Positions 1-10,984 of a DNA stretch of 64,000 bases are shown here, piece after piece. How positions within the stretch are numbered: the stretch's first letter is position 1; each line of letters opens with the position of its first letter. This stretch comes from Paralvinella palmiformis (Eukaryota; Annelida; Polychaeta; Terebellida; Alvinellidae). A program made the translations under genes and the position numbers. The DNA is taken from positions 1,087,501 to 1,151,500 of the forward strand of contig JAODUP010000353.1 in assembly GCA_025642065.1 (NCBI GenBank). The letters are read 5' to 3'. The notes beneath the pieces were generated by a model that was not told the DNA's origin, ran no database searches, and saw only the letters and a program-made list of their open reading frames with translations.

Positions 1-577
1 TACCCAACCCCGCCGCCTCAACGACGGTCGGGAAGACGTCCGTAAACTCGACGATCGAGTCGGTGACGAGCCCGCCGTCCGTCAGGCCGGGGATCCTCAA
101 CATGAGCGGGGTGTGCGTGGCCTGCTCGAAGTTGGTGTACTTGCCCCAGATGCCGTTCTCGCCGAGGTGCCAGCCGTGGTCTCCCATAAACAGAACGACC
201 GTGTCCTCATCCAGTCCGAGCGATCGGAGCTCGTCCATGAGCAGGCCGACCAGAGAATCGACGAAGCTGACGGTGGCGAAGTACGCCCTCCGGAAGATCT
301 TCGTCTTTCTGTCGGGTAGGATCTCGTTCATCCCGACGTCGGTCCTGTTCAGGACATCTCCGTAGGCGAAGAGCTCGGTGTGGCCGACGAAGTGTCGTTG
401 TCCGCAGTTCTTCGGCAGAAATTTGTTGTCGCCCAACGGCACGTCCATCTCGTCGAGCGGGTACAGTTTGAGGAACTCTTCCGGGAAGACAAACGGCAGG
501 TGCGGCTTGAGGAAGCCGACTCCGAGGAAAAAGTTCTTCTCTTTCGATAAAGCTCTTGGTGCCAGTTTCCTCAGGGT
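1..577 (-). CDS. IDS: Iduronate-2-sulfatase-like protein, exon 4 (3' end cut by window)
   Basis: This exon encodes the middle and C-terminal part of a sulfatase that, in the named family, removes 2-O-sulfate from iduronate residues of heparan and dermatan sulfate in the lysosome. The acceptor lies at 578-579 (tatttccag on the minus strand), and the frame is open for 192 codons to the window edge. Recognisable pieces include FFLGVGFLKPHLPF, a family hallmark, then LYPLDEMDVPLGDN, and GDHGWHLGENGIWGKY, which holds the metal/substrate-binding D-H-G and the K of the sulfatase active site, followed by TNFEQATHTPLL. The exon starts in phase 0, matching the donor of exon 3. The protein would continue left of base 1, so the C-terminal subdomain is not visible. 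It could be a close paralogue of IDS, not the orthologue, but the family call is firm. Confidence 0.92.
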
Positions 578-815
578 CTGGAAATACGTTACTGGCGAAT
601 TGAAACTGCTGTGTGTGTGTTTGTTGGCGTGTTTGCTTAACAGTACATATATATAAGGCATTGAATGAAACCATGAAGCGAGGGGATTAAGCAAAAGAGG
701 AAACGGCTTTTCTTATAAATGAAAGTTTAGAGAGTTATAAACACATCATAACCAGAAAATGTCACAACAACACACAATAGTAAACAACGTGACAATAACA
801 AATACAAGATATTAC

Positions 816-906
816 CTCTATTGCCTGTTCTAGTACTACCTCATCAGGTAATGGATACTGATCTCTCTCCTCACTTGTGGCTGCTGACCAACTCCAGTTC
901 CCATAT
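816..906 (-). CDS. IDS: Iduronate-2-sulfatase-like protein, exon 3
   Basis: A 91-bp exon between an acceptor at 907-908 (ataatag) and a donor at 815-814 (GAG|gtaata). It enters in phase 2, completing the codon left open by exon 2, and leaves in phase 0, as exon 4 requires. It reads YGNWSWSAATSEERDQYPLP then DEVVLEQAIE. The last stretch matches the family's 'P-D-x-x-x-x-E-Q-A-I-x' helix, which precedes the K-x-x-F-F-L-x-V-G segment opening exon 4. I found it by following reading phase across the intron, so its borders rest on splice sites plus family order, not on a transcript. Confidence 0.85.
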
Positions 907-1015
907 CTATTATAAATAATATTGATAATGTTATTGGTTTGGGCTCCGTTCATACTCAACCCACATTATAACTAGTAAACAAACAATCAAACAGCCAAAA
1001 CAATCAAACAAACAA

Positions 1016-1125
1016 ACAAACAACCAAACAAACAAACACACAAACAAACAAACAATCAAACAACCAAACAATCAAACAACCAACCAACCAACCAAACAAA
1101 CAACCAACCAACCAACCAACCAACC

Positions 1126-1214
<89 letters not shown>
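1016..1214. repeat. (CAAA)n-like tract followed by (GACA)n microsatellite
   Basis: Bases 960-1125 are imperfect CAAA/CCAA repeats. They pass into a near-perfect GACA tetranucleotide run at about 1126-1214. The tract lies in intron 2... of the antisense sulfatase gene's exon 2-exon 3 interval. Confidence 0.9.
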
Positions 1215-1216
<2 letters not shown>

Positions 1217-1409
1217 TTATAATTATAATTACAGCTAACTTGAAATATTCTATGTATATGACTTTATACTTGAATGATTTGTAATTTTGATGGGTAGCAT
1301 CTTATTCTATATAGATGCAACTGTATATCATTAAGTATACTATTATATATATATAATGATATAAAATCACTATAGGGTATCCTTGAATGGCTTCCGATAA
1401 TAAAGAGTT

Positions 1410-1439
<30 letters not shown>

Positions 1440-1449
<10 letters not shown>

Positions 1450-2290
1450 CAATTGGTGCGATATGTAGCCGACATAATTTGCTCTACCACTGTTATGCAG
1501 ATGATACCCAGGTTTAAATGGCGATCATGCCCAAAAACAACTTGGTCCGATGTTGTAAAGAAATTAGAAGCTTGTTTGGCTGATATCAGTACTTGGATGA
1601 GTGCAAACATGCTTAAGTTAAACGAGGAAAAGACAGAGCTAATTACCTTTAACCCAAAACATCAGGTTAGGATGAATGAGGAATTACGGCTTCAGGTAGG
1701 TAATAATACAGTTTCTGTAGCATCGTCAGTGAAGAACTTAGGAGTATATTTTGATATATCCCTGACCATGGAGAGGCAAGTAAATGCAATATCCAAAGAC
1801 TGTTATTAACAAATTCGTAATATTGGTCATATCAGGCGGTACATCACATTGGATGCTTGCAAGACACAGGCACACGCCCTGATAATATCTCGGCTAGATT
1901 ACGGCAACGCTCTCCTGTATGGTCTTCCAAGCACACTGATGACACGGCTACATAAAGTACAGAAATCTTCTGCCAGGTTAGTCACTCGTACTCATAAAAG
2001 AGAACATATAACACCAGTCTTGAACTCCATGCATTGGCTTCCGGTTTTATATAGGTCGCAGTGCAATATTTTGATGTACACTTTTAAGGCACTTCAAGCG
2101 ACTGCCCTTCAGTACTTAGAGGACAACAACACGTGGAGTGACATACGGTAATAGATGTTTCAGAAAGGCTGCTGCAACCTTATGGAATAATCTTGCAGTA
2201 ACCACCTGAAAGTGCAAGACCCTTGATACCCCCAAAAAGAAGATAAAAACTAATCGTTTTGTTTCAGCTTTTCCTAGATGAATATATTAT
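1440..2290 (+). mobile_element. CR1/L2-type LINE fragment (reverse transcriptase C-terminal part)
   Basis: This is a broken non-LTR retrotransposon piece in the sulfatase intron between exons 2 and 3, antisense to that gene. The RT catalytic box is visible as CYADDTQ at about 1491-1511, in a different frame from the downstream part, so at least one frameshift is present. Downstream come SSVKNLGVYFD and, after a stop at about 1807, the thumb-region signature ISRLDYGNALLYGLP (1886-1930), then REHITPVLNSMHWLPV and a final 'A-A-T-L-W-N' box near 2165-2200. These motifs are typical of CR1/L2/Rex1-type elements. An ATT microsatellite at 1418-1449 interrupts the 5' side. It is clearly non-functional. 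Confidence 0.88.
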
Positions 2291-2392
2291 GTATTTGGCT
2301 GGAAAGAATTACGTATTTTTAAAGATATAAATCTGTTACATCCATACGAATTGTTTATTATCAAGCGCCTTAGAGTAACCTTCTTACAGGTT

Positions 2393-2460
2393 ATAAAGGG
2401 CGGTATAGTGATCTATGACCCAACGCGCTACCAGTTAGATCAGAGAGATGCGCCTCCGCG
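2393..2460 (-). mobile_element. SINE family A, tRNA-like head fragment
   Basis: On the minus strand this reads like the head of the other family A copies: a GGCGC start, an A-box-like taactggtagcgcgttgg segment, and the aatcac of the middle. The body and the ATC-rich tail are missing. I judge it a truncated SINE by comparison with the copies at 11.1, 28.1, 40.7 and 47.1 kb. Confidence 0.6.
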
Positions 2461-2579
2461 TTGGCAAGAAAAACCGACCTTAAACGCAATAGTGAAGCTA
2501 TCGTTTGTCACCGGAAGTGACAGATTAATAATAATAATAATAATAATAATAATTACGATATCCAGCCGCATATAAACAT

Positions 2580-4190
2580 AACGTTCACCAATTTCCACAG
2601 TCGTCATTGCGGCGTTTCATCAACGCCAATACTCTATGACGTGCAGAGTAAATATTGCCGAATTTTGAGGAACTGCGTGAAAAAGTGGCCCACATTTTCA
2701 ACTACTGTCGTCGATCGATAAACCAATATATCGGCTATTCGTATTTAATTAGAGTAAAAACAATAAAACCATTCCGTAATTCTATACTACACAGAATTGT
2801 CACTGTTATTGGGAATTTGCCCGGCCATAATACTGTAATTTATCACATATCGGGTATAATTCGGCATCTAAAAATGAAGACCTGGTATTTCGTAAAGTTC
2901 GACTAAGGCAAAGAAAAGTTCAGTCGATGGTGAAATATACGACACGACGAAGAGGATGTCTTCGAGGCGATGGTTCTATAACGATTTTCACCTCATCGGG
3001 TCAGAACGAGTACGACGAATCCTCAAACAAACAGCATGTTGTCAGATATGTTGAGTCGATGTTATTGAGTTATTCGCCGGTCAAAATACGTGACGTCGAA
3101 CGTCAATACCGATACAATGCCCATTGTCGTTTTAATGCGTTCAATAGCTAAGTGACATTAGAGCTGTAACATTATAACTGTTTAAAATAGGTCATGCCTA
3201 TTTTCGTGATATTTGTTATCAGGCACTCCCTCAAATGTCTGAGTGGGATGCAGTTGACGCCCTTTTCCTATTCACCAAATGTCTCGGGACGAGTTAATGC
3301 GAATATTTGTTGAGATAAAACTAGTTGACTAATTACCGTATAGCATATTTATGGGGCCAATAGATAGCTTATAGTGCAGATGTGGGCATCTTGAAAGTAT
3401 TTTGACTACGAAGTTAAATAGGCGATAATAGAATATTTTTTCGGGGTATAGTTTCTGTATTCGAACAGAAAGCGTTACGATTGATGACGCGTAAATGTCA
3501 GTCTCTGGTCTGCTGTATGATTGAAAGTCTCTGATATGTTATGTGATCAAAAACCGAAATCAAATTTAAGAAAAATCAAACGGTAGGATAACTGGGAATG
3601 GATCGGCTCTAAACAAAATCGTGGAATTAAATTAGAGAAAGGACGAACATAATTTTAAAAAAAAATCACCGAAAGGTTCAACTACGATATACATCCTGCA
3701 GGGATGAAAAATTACGTAAAAACTGTAATAAACTATTCCCGTACATGTTTTGATGATCTGATAGGTAATTTTGATCCTTTCGTTTAGTTTTCAATCGCTT
3801 CTCGATGCGAAAATGCAGCCACATGCAAATATTTCTCAGCCCGCGCCGATGGTTGTAGATGGCAGCTAGCAAACTGACATGTTCTACTTCTATTTGTTCA
3901 GTTATAAGAGTAAAATTAGAAGACATTAATACACGTCGGCATATGCTACCATCGAATGTGAACATCGTCTACGCTTCCTTGCCACACATATCGCGCTATA
4001 GACGCTGATTATTTCAAGCCGAAGGAAAGGCGGACGCCGTATCGGGCAACGGGACGAAGCGAAACATCGGCTAGCAATTGGCAGACGGGCTGATCCATCC
4101 CGAATGTGACTGCGTCTGGGAAGACGAACGCGACGGATGCGACGGCGCCGGAATGGGAAGACGACGTTCGACGATTCGGGCCGTTTTACG
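2580..4190. other. Intron DNA without recognisable features
   Basis: This is the part of sulfatase intron 2 (exon 2 to exon 3) downstream of the LINE. Short reading frames occur at 2655-2906, 2927-3151 and 3678-3965, but none has a recognisable motif, splice context or codon bias. I see no gene or repeat family here. Confidence 0.6.
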
Positions 4191-4194
4191 TTAC

Positions 4195-4353
4195 CTGTCG
4201 TTTATATAGCCCTCGTTGTCAATAGATCTCCACGGCACACTCCACGAAACTGGATCATTGTTGGACCAGTTCTGGCCACGATGGAAGATCTTGCCCAGTC
4301 CCTCCGTGTAATAACCTCTCTGCTTAAAATACTGCGGCAGCGATGTAACATTT
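4195..4353 (-). CDS. IDS: Iduronate-2-sulfatase-like protein, exon 2
   Basis: A 159-bp exon with acceptor at 4354-4355 (tttttttaaag) and donor at 4194-4193 (GACAG|gtaacg). It enters and leaves in phase 2, compatible with exons 1 and 3. The translation contains TSLPQYFKQRGYYTEGLGKI followed by FHRGQNWSNNDPVSWSVP. This is the 'I-P-Q-Y-F-K-x-x-G-Y-x-T-x-x-x-G-K-x-F-H-x-G' block followed by the 'S-W-S' box of iduronate-2-sulfatases. In the family this region forms part of the substrate-pocket wall. The exon fits between the end of exon 1 and the W-S-W-S start of exon 3 with no missing conserved block. Confidence 0.9.
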
Positions 4354-4486
4354 CTTTAAAAAAAGTGAATTATAATTATTTTGATCATTCGAAGACGCGC
4401 AAATAGACAATCAACGACAGCAACAGAACCAATAATAACAACAACTACACACTGGTATAAACAGTAAATAGTGCTGCCACTCTTAT

Positions 4487-4489
<3 letters not shown>

Positions 4490-4540
<51 letters not shown>

Positions 4541-4597
4541 CATACATGCATACATACATACATACATACGTAAATACATTCATATTTAGTACTGGAA

Positions 4598-4642
<45 letters not shown>

Positions 4643-4645
4643 ATA
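4490..4645. repeat. (TA)n and (CATA)n microsatellites
   Basis: Two TA dinucleotide runs (about 4490-4535 and 4603-4647) flank a run of catacata tetranucleotides. The open frames reading Y-I-Y-I or M-Y-V-C here are artefacts of the repeats. The tract lies in sulfatase intron 1. Confidence 0.9.
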
Positions 4646-5298
4646 TACTAATACAACAGAATTAAAAATAATATTCATAAAAATGAAAACAAGACAGCAA
4701 TATCATTAGTAATCCTATCCAAACCACGATAGCCAACTTCTAAGACCCCTAAAATAAACAACAACAACAACAATAACAAGAATAACAACAATAACTACAA
4801 CTACTACTACGACTACTATTTAAGACTTTAAGCTTTCCAAGTTTTTATCAAACTTTTTGTTTTCTGTTTTCCGACTTTTGGGGTTAAAATGTTAGCATCT
4901 CAGAGATAAGAAGATGATACTTTATGCTGTCATTCGAAACGGCAATGGTTTTTTCTTTTCTTTAATAGTCCATTAATTCCGTTAACCTTCGTACATTTGC
5001 CCAAGACGTAAATAATATATGAATTCTTCCTCGATGACGCATCTAGTACCCGGACTAAATTTATCGAAAGGTTACCATTGGCTAATTATATCAGCCAATC
5101 GGAATGCAGCATTTTGGCATTTTTTCACTTGCGTTCCTCTTTAAAAAAATAAAATAAAATAGAAAATAAGCATGTGCACGTACAACCAGTAGCATGCATA
5201 CATACAGTCATGAGCGTACAACTGTGATTTATCCATACACGCGACCTCGTCCATACACGCTTTACACACGCAAATGGTATTGCTGGAAATCGGTGAGT

Positions 5299-5512
5299 AC
5301 GTGTAGGCACATATACGACTATTCCTAACCCTGCGACCTATTTTAGCGCGATTTTCTGTTGACATACATACATGTGTAGGCACAAACACGACTATTCCTA
5401 ACCCTGCGACCTATTTTAGCGCGATTTTCTGTTTACATACATACACGTGTAGGCACATACACGACTATTCCTAACCCTGCGACCTATTTTAGCGCGATTT
5501 TCTGTTTACTTT
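5299..5512. repeat. 75-bp minisatellite, about 3 copies
   Basis: The unit begins at tgtaggcac, passes through cctaaccctgcgacc and ttttagcgcgattttctg, and recurs at about 75-bp steps (starts near 5300, 5375 and 5450). The copies are nearly identical, so the array is young. It lies in sulfatase intron 1. Confidence 0.85.
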
Positions 5513-5570
5513 AAAAAAACAAATCAATCTTTGTAGCCCGAAGAAAAACCTTTTCTGAAATACTACCACA

Positions 5571-5700
5571 GAAGCACCCGCGGTATAGTTAGTAAGGTAA
5601 TGGATTGCAGAATTCTTCGTTGAAGAATCGAATCTCCGTGTGGGATGCTTCACCCACCAAAATGATTATTGTGCCCGTTCGTATCATTTATGTTTTTGGT
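5571..5700 (+). mobile_element. tRNA-like SINE fragment (family G)
   Basis: The segment cggtatagttagtaaggtaa followed by gaatcgaatctcc has the spacing of an RNA polymerase III A box and B box. The downstream gggatgcttcacccacca resembles the sequence after a similar head near 59.8 kb. I infer two copies of one decayed SINE family. Length and ends are uncertain. Confidence 0.45.
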
Positions 5701-5710
5701 AGAATCTCAC

Positions 5711-6201
5711 CTATTAACCAAACGAAAATTATTGTTCAGCAGCCAATTAGAAATGGTATCCGGCCGTCTGCTGGTGAGTAGAGAAGCTCGACTCGGACCA
5801 CAAATGGCCATCTGCACGTAAGCTCTCCGGAACAACAAACTCTCGCCGGCCAATCTGTCAATATTCGGAGTAAACATCCGGAAATCGGAGTTCGGATTGG
5901 GAAAATATCGGCCGCTGTAGCAGTTCAGCTGAGCTCGAAGGTCGTCAGACATGATGAAGAGGACATTCCTCCTTTTGGCGATCCTCTTCCGGTTGGTTGC
6001 CGAGCCGTCCGGGTGGCGCGACCGAAGCGGAAGTTGGCGTTTCGCGTCGGCTGTTCTCCTGACGCTCTCGTAGCTGACTAATACGATTATAAGCATTATA
6101 AAGGCGGATAATTGTAAACCGTGCCGGGCAAATGTTGGTCCCAGTGCCATTTTCCAGCTATGCAAGAAACTCAGACGAATTGGATGAATTCTGTTTGCCA
6201 T
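5711..6201 (-). CDS. IDS: Iduronate-2-sulfatase-like protein, exon 1 (start codon and active-site cysteine)
   Basis: The first coding exon starts at the ATG at 6201-6199 and ends at donor 5711|5710 (AATAG|gtgaga, phase 2). The first ~28 residues are basic, then residues 29-46 form a hydrophobic stretch (LSAFIMLIIVLVSY), read as a signal anchor or uncleaved signal. Human IDS has an ordinary signal peptide; a second ATG at residue 18 would shorten the N terminus. The sulfatase core starts at about residue 79 with NVLFIMSDDLRAQLNCY; the two aspartates (86, 87) are calcium ligands in the family. CGPSRASLLTSRRPDT (134-149) holds the C-x-P-S-R motif whose cysteine is converted to formylglycine. All visible catalytic residues are intact, so the gene looks functional. 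Confidence 0.92.
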
Positions 6202-6578
6202 CGATCCGGCAAACTTGTTGTTGTTTCAACTGTTCTGATGACATTCATTTCCCTGATTGCCAATGAAAATGGCGGCATTTGACAGCCGGTTATTGGCCTT
6301 TAATTATTACGAAGATCGATACATTGTATTATATCGTACTAGCGAATCAGAGTTTTATCCCGGGGGGGTGGGGGGGGGGGGGCGCAGGCGGTAGGAACGT
6401 GGTCAGGATTGTATTAGCACTCTCTGAATGTTAACTAAAGGTCAAGCATTGTGCGAATTCGGGGTTAATAAATATTAAACGTGTTTCGTGATCCGGAACG
6501 TTCTTCGTGTGTTTGAGCGATATAAGGCAGGTAGGCTTAGAGCATCATTATTATCACTGTATTACTATGGCTGTTACT

Positions 6579-6617
<39 letters not shown>

Positions 6618-7193
6618 TTATGATGATGATGATGATGATAAGAGATGATTGATTTTTTTTGAATCATTAATCGTGATGTTATGTATAGACATACATATTA
6701 TACCATCTGTACTATTGAAGGTAGACACGTTTCCCGATGTGGCAGATGTTAGGTTAAACCCAGAATAATAGAAAGTGGCCCGTGCATTACAGACATCCTT
6801 GGACAGCTCGAGTCGTCGAGGTGCGGTTCTAACGCAGGAAGTGGTAATACACAAACGCTCAGATGCGATGTCATTCGTAGACTTACAAGTCGTTAGCAAA
6901 ATCTCGACACCCTGTCCCACCCGAAATATAGGAATGTCATGAAATATTGTACGACGGGCAACTTCTAGTAATAAGGGTTTTACGTCGTGGTTGTTCTTAA
7001 TATGGTATTTCTGGCATTCACCAGTTCTGCTTTCCGACATATCATATTATGTTCGGGTTTGTTACTTCATCATTGTGCGCCGAATCAAACTAAATAACAT
7101 TTGATATTTTAGTTTTGAGTTCTGAATGATAGCAATAAAATGTTCAATATTCGCCAGTGAATAGGAATATTATCGATTTATTGTCAGGTTCTA

Positions 7194-7242
<49 letters not shown>

Positions 7243-8650
7243 TTTGCCTTTAGCATTCAACTGAAATTTAAATATTCAATATTCCTGTACATGGAAGAAT
7301 GCAATTTTACCAGAAATTATAACCTTTTGAGGTGTGAAATAAAGCATCCCCAGGGAACCAGGTAGAATATCTTGGCAACAATTGATTGTAAATAATACTG
7401 ATACCATCCTCAAATACTTTACACTGAAACGAATCATCCAATCGGGAGAAAAACATACGCCAAAGTGAATTGTATTAAATACAATGGCTAGGTTAAAGTC
7501 GCCCTGGATGACATAAATCAATTGATATCATGATGCTATTTACACTAACAAAGAGAGCTGTTTCTGTGCTGCGAGCAGTTTTATACGGTGACAGATCGAC
7601 AGGATTAAGATTATAGTACGAGTTCAATCCATGTTTGGCCCTTTGCTTCAGCAGCAGCAAAGGTAAATGATTCCGCAATCATCTGGCTGTATCATCCTAA
7701 ATATCAACAAAGTCAATTGCGTACGAAGAAATATCACATCCAAGAAGACATCGTGGCGTAAATATTCCCAATTTCTTTTTGATGATATACAGTTGTCTCG
7801 AGTGTCAATGAGCTTGCGATAGTAGTTGATTAGTTGGTAGAAACCATTAACAATATCATCAAACATCGGGCTGAAGGAGAAAGGCGAAGGTGACGTGGCG
7901 CCAAACTTCCTTAATGGTGCACTCTGACGTATGCAGGGAGCGCTGTAAAAAGAAAGCTTTGTTACTAAAGAAGCGTGAAGAAAAACCAAGAAAAAAGTAA
8001 GGAACTTAATGGGCAGTATTTCAAATATAAATCTATTCTGTTGGGACTTATTCAGCAACTTATTCATACGGAAAACAACGCTTGTGAGGAATGAGATAAA
8101 TTCTGATTTCCCAAATAATACCCACGATGTCGTTATTAATGCGGATATGATATTTATTGGGTAAATCTAAATATGTCGTCTAGCCGCAGATGTCTTCGTA
8201 TTATGTGTCCACTGGCTACTTGGCTTTTGAATAAATTGCTCGACCAACTTCTGCCTCTGATGCCAGGCCAACTAGATAAGTGATGTCACGGAGTTTGAAA
8301 CGAGCTGCCATAACGTCGAGGCTTCAGTGGTCTCGGTCGTCTAAGAAAGACATTGAGAATAACTGTCATATAAGTAACCTTCCTTTTATGCCTACGCTTA
8401 TGAACGAGTAATAATAAGGTACACAGAGGAGCACTCGGAGCGCAATGTTGACCTCTGTCACACTTATCAGCCTAGTTATTGTACACTAACATGTGAACTT
8501 GGGCTAAAATAAGATCGAATTCATTTTATTCTGCTCCAAGCTAAAAAGAAGAAAACCAAAAATCGTCTTATTGTAGTAGGTTCAGTTATATAAATATTTA
8601 CGTATCTTTTAGAAACTTAGGTTTTATATATGCTCTTGGAATGAAGAAAG
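6202..8650. other. Upstream/intergenic DNA with simple repeats only
   Basis: A G-rich run lies at 6360-6382, about 160 bp upstream of the sulfatase start codon. AAT repeats are at about 6582-6616 and a TA run at 7198-7238. Two minus-strand frames of about 140 codons (6618-7040 and 7648-8067) have no recognised motif and are about the length chance allows in this much AT-rich DNA. Confidence 0.6.
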
Positions 8651-8736
8651 AGGTGAAATAAGAAGAAACACAGAGCTTAAGTATATAAAGATGAAACATG
8701 CAATACTTTAGTTGAAGCTTTTATAATTTTACAACT

Positions 8737-8740
<4 letters not shown>

Positions 8741-8779
<39 letters not shown>

Positions 8780-8796
8780 ATGTGTGTGTGTGTGTG
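8741..8796. repeat. (CT)n-(GT)n compound microsatellite
   Basis: A CT run at about 8741-8765 is followed directly by a GT run to about 8796. It explains the frames rich in R-E or T-H in both directions. Confidence 0.9.
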
Positions 8797-8854
8797 GTTC
8801 TCTGACAAGCAGCCTTCAGTGATTGCAGAACTATATGGTTTTTCTTGTAACGCA

Positions 8855-9340
8855 CACAAGGTGAACATATAACACCAGTTTTATTACAGATGCGCTGGAT
8901 TCCTCCTATACGCCATTTCAGATCACTATAAAATATACTGTTTCGCATATTCAAAGCACTGAGTCGATCTGCACCATTAAATCTAAGTGATCTGCTCCAA
9001 AATAGGTATAAAAGTGAACGTGCTGCGATCCGAGTTTTGTTCTGTTTTGATGGCACCTAACACCACACAGCAAGGTGAAGAGAACCTTTACTAGCACCAG
9101 TACCCACGTTGTAGATTGAGTTGCCTAATCTTAGTAAACTCGCAACAAGTAAAAAAGGTTTTGCAAGCTCCTGAAATGCACTTATTTAAATGAGCCTTTT
9201 TATAATATCTATAAACCAGTGTATTTATATGTAAAATATGTTTGTTTTGTGTGAATGTTTTAATTCTGTTTTCAGTGTCAAGTGCCTTAGAGCAGCTCAA
9301 GTTGATTAAACCCGCATATAAATTATTATTATTATTATTA

Positions 9341-9378
<38 letters not shown>

Positions 9379-9380
9379 CA
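8855..9380 (+). mobile_element. CR1/L2-type LINE 3' fragment and tail
   Basis: The segment from 8858 translates with breaks to GEHITPVLLQMRWIPPI, then, after a stop, NILFRIFKALSRSAPLNLSD. This is the 'R-E-H-I-T-P-V-L-x-x-x-H-W-L-P' and 'F-K-A-L' region at the end of CR1/L2 ORF2. At 9278-9330 there is a 3' tail, agtgccttagagcagctcaa, running into an ATT microsatellite. A very similar tail ends the SINE at 28.5 kb. Confidence 0.75.
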
Positions 9381-9859
9381 TGTCATTTGTTGTGACCCGA
9401 ACAAGTCTAAAGGGCCGATTTGTATGCATCCTAATGTAAGGTTTAAAGGTGTGAGAAGTGATCTAACATTCTGGCTTTAAAGCTATATAGTGCTGAAAGC
9501 TGAAGTCCACCTGGACGTTGGTTTTTTAGTTGACCGTATTATACCAGTATCAGAATTGTTAGGTTACGGACTTCATTAATCCTACTGGGATGATAATACA
9601 TCCTGTTGTATATCAAATCAAGAAAATATTCAGGCAATCCCCAAATTCAAGATTTAATATCCATTGAACGTTTTTAGTGTCGGATTAAAGGAATGACGGC
9701 ACTGCATATTACGACCTGAATATTAAGGAATGTTAGTCGTTTCTACCAACGAACATCACGTGTATCATTAGATAACTCTTTCCGGAAATTTGTTCAGCTT
9801 TTGTGCTGAATTTGTGAAGTAAATACTATTATGACTTTTGACTCACTATTGATTACCTG

Positions 9860-9907
<48 letters not shown>

Positions 9908-9939
9908 CAGCTAATCTGTATAATCAGGTAATAAGTATA

Positions 9940-10016
<77 letters not shown>

Positions 10017-10984
10017 GGTGTATTCATTTATTAGCGAAAAGATTGTCATAAAATATTCGTTTACTAATTATCAAATCTATCACAATACAACAACTGATCC
10101 GGTACAGCATCAGTGTTTGTGCACACTTCGTCAGATCCGAGAGTAACTCAACATTTCATTGTGCTAGCGTATAATCCATTCTTAGAGGTGTGCATCAGGT
10201 GCCGTAGTGACCTTTAAACAATACACCCACATAACGGTATTTAGCTATTGCCAAACTCGGCCATTGGTCACTGGATTACCTTGTATCCATAAATGGCAAC
10301 GTGACCGATGTAAACGAAATGTTAACTGATTGAAGCGCAATAGAGGGTTATCAACAAACCCAGAACTGAATGCCACGTTGACGTCGGTTACTGATGGGCA
10401 TATACGTATAGTTGTCTGTTGCTACGGAAGCAACAGAAAATGGCGAAGAAGAGCGGCTTCCATCAGGGATGATTTACTCCAACTAACAAAATAGTTTGTC
10501 TGTATTCGTATAAATCATTCGCACACCAAACTTATAACTAGCTATGACCTTTTTCTTATGACGTTCCCACGGCTTAGCTTTCTACAGAGTTTTGTTTTGT
10601 TATCCTGCAGATATACTTATTGGAATTTATTTCAGTAAAATGCATACAAAGAATATGCGATTTTAATTTTGTTATTTCCGTAACTCTCAGGTGCTGGCAT
10701 TTGCCGGAAGGCAACTAAAAATTAGTATATTTTGTGGTTCATTGTAAAGTGTTTCTTGAAAGGTTTTTAGATTTCTCGATCCAGATGACCAGCCGAAAAA
10801 TGTTGATCGATTTTCGACGCATCTTATCTAAGACGACGTTTGTGACGATGTACTAAATGATTGATATATATTTCTGATCGGAACACAACGACGCCGATTT
10901 ATAATCTTCAGAGAGAGAGAGATGAGGTTACTTCAATGTTGACATTTTACTCTCATTTATGAAACTGTAAAGTGAAATAATAGG
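9381..10984. other. No gene recognised; TA and CA microsatellites
   Basis: A (TA)n run at about 9865-9904 and a perfect (CA)n run at about 9943-10014 are the only structures I can name. The rest is AT-rich single-copy-looking DNA without supported exons. Confidence 0.6.

Noticed and set aside
6618..8067. Two minus-strand frames of about 140 codons
   Set aside because: No recognised motif, no codon bias, and about the maximum length expected by chance in 64 kb of AT-rich DNA.
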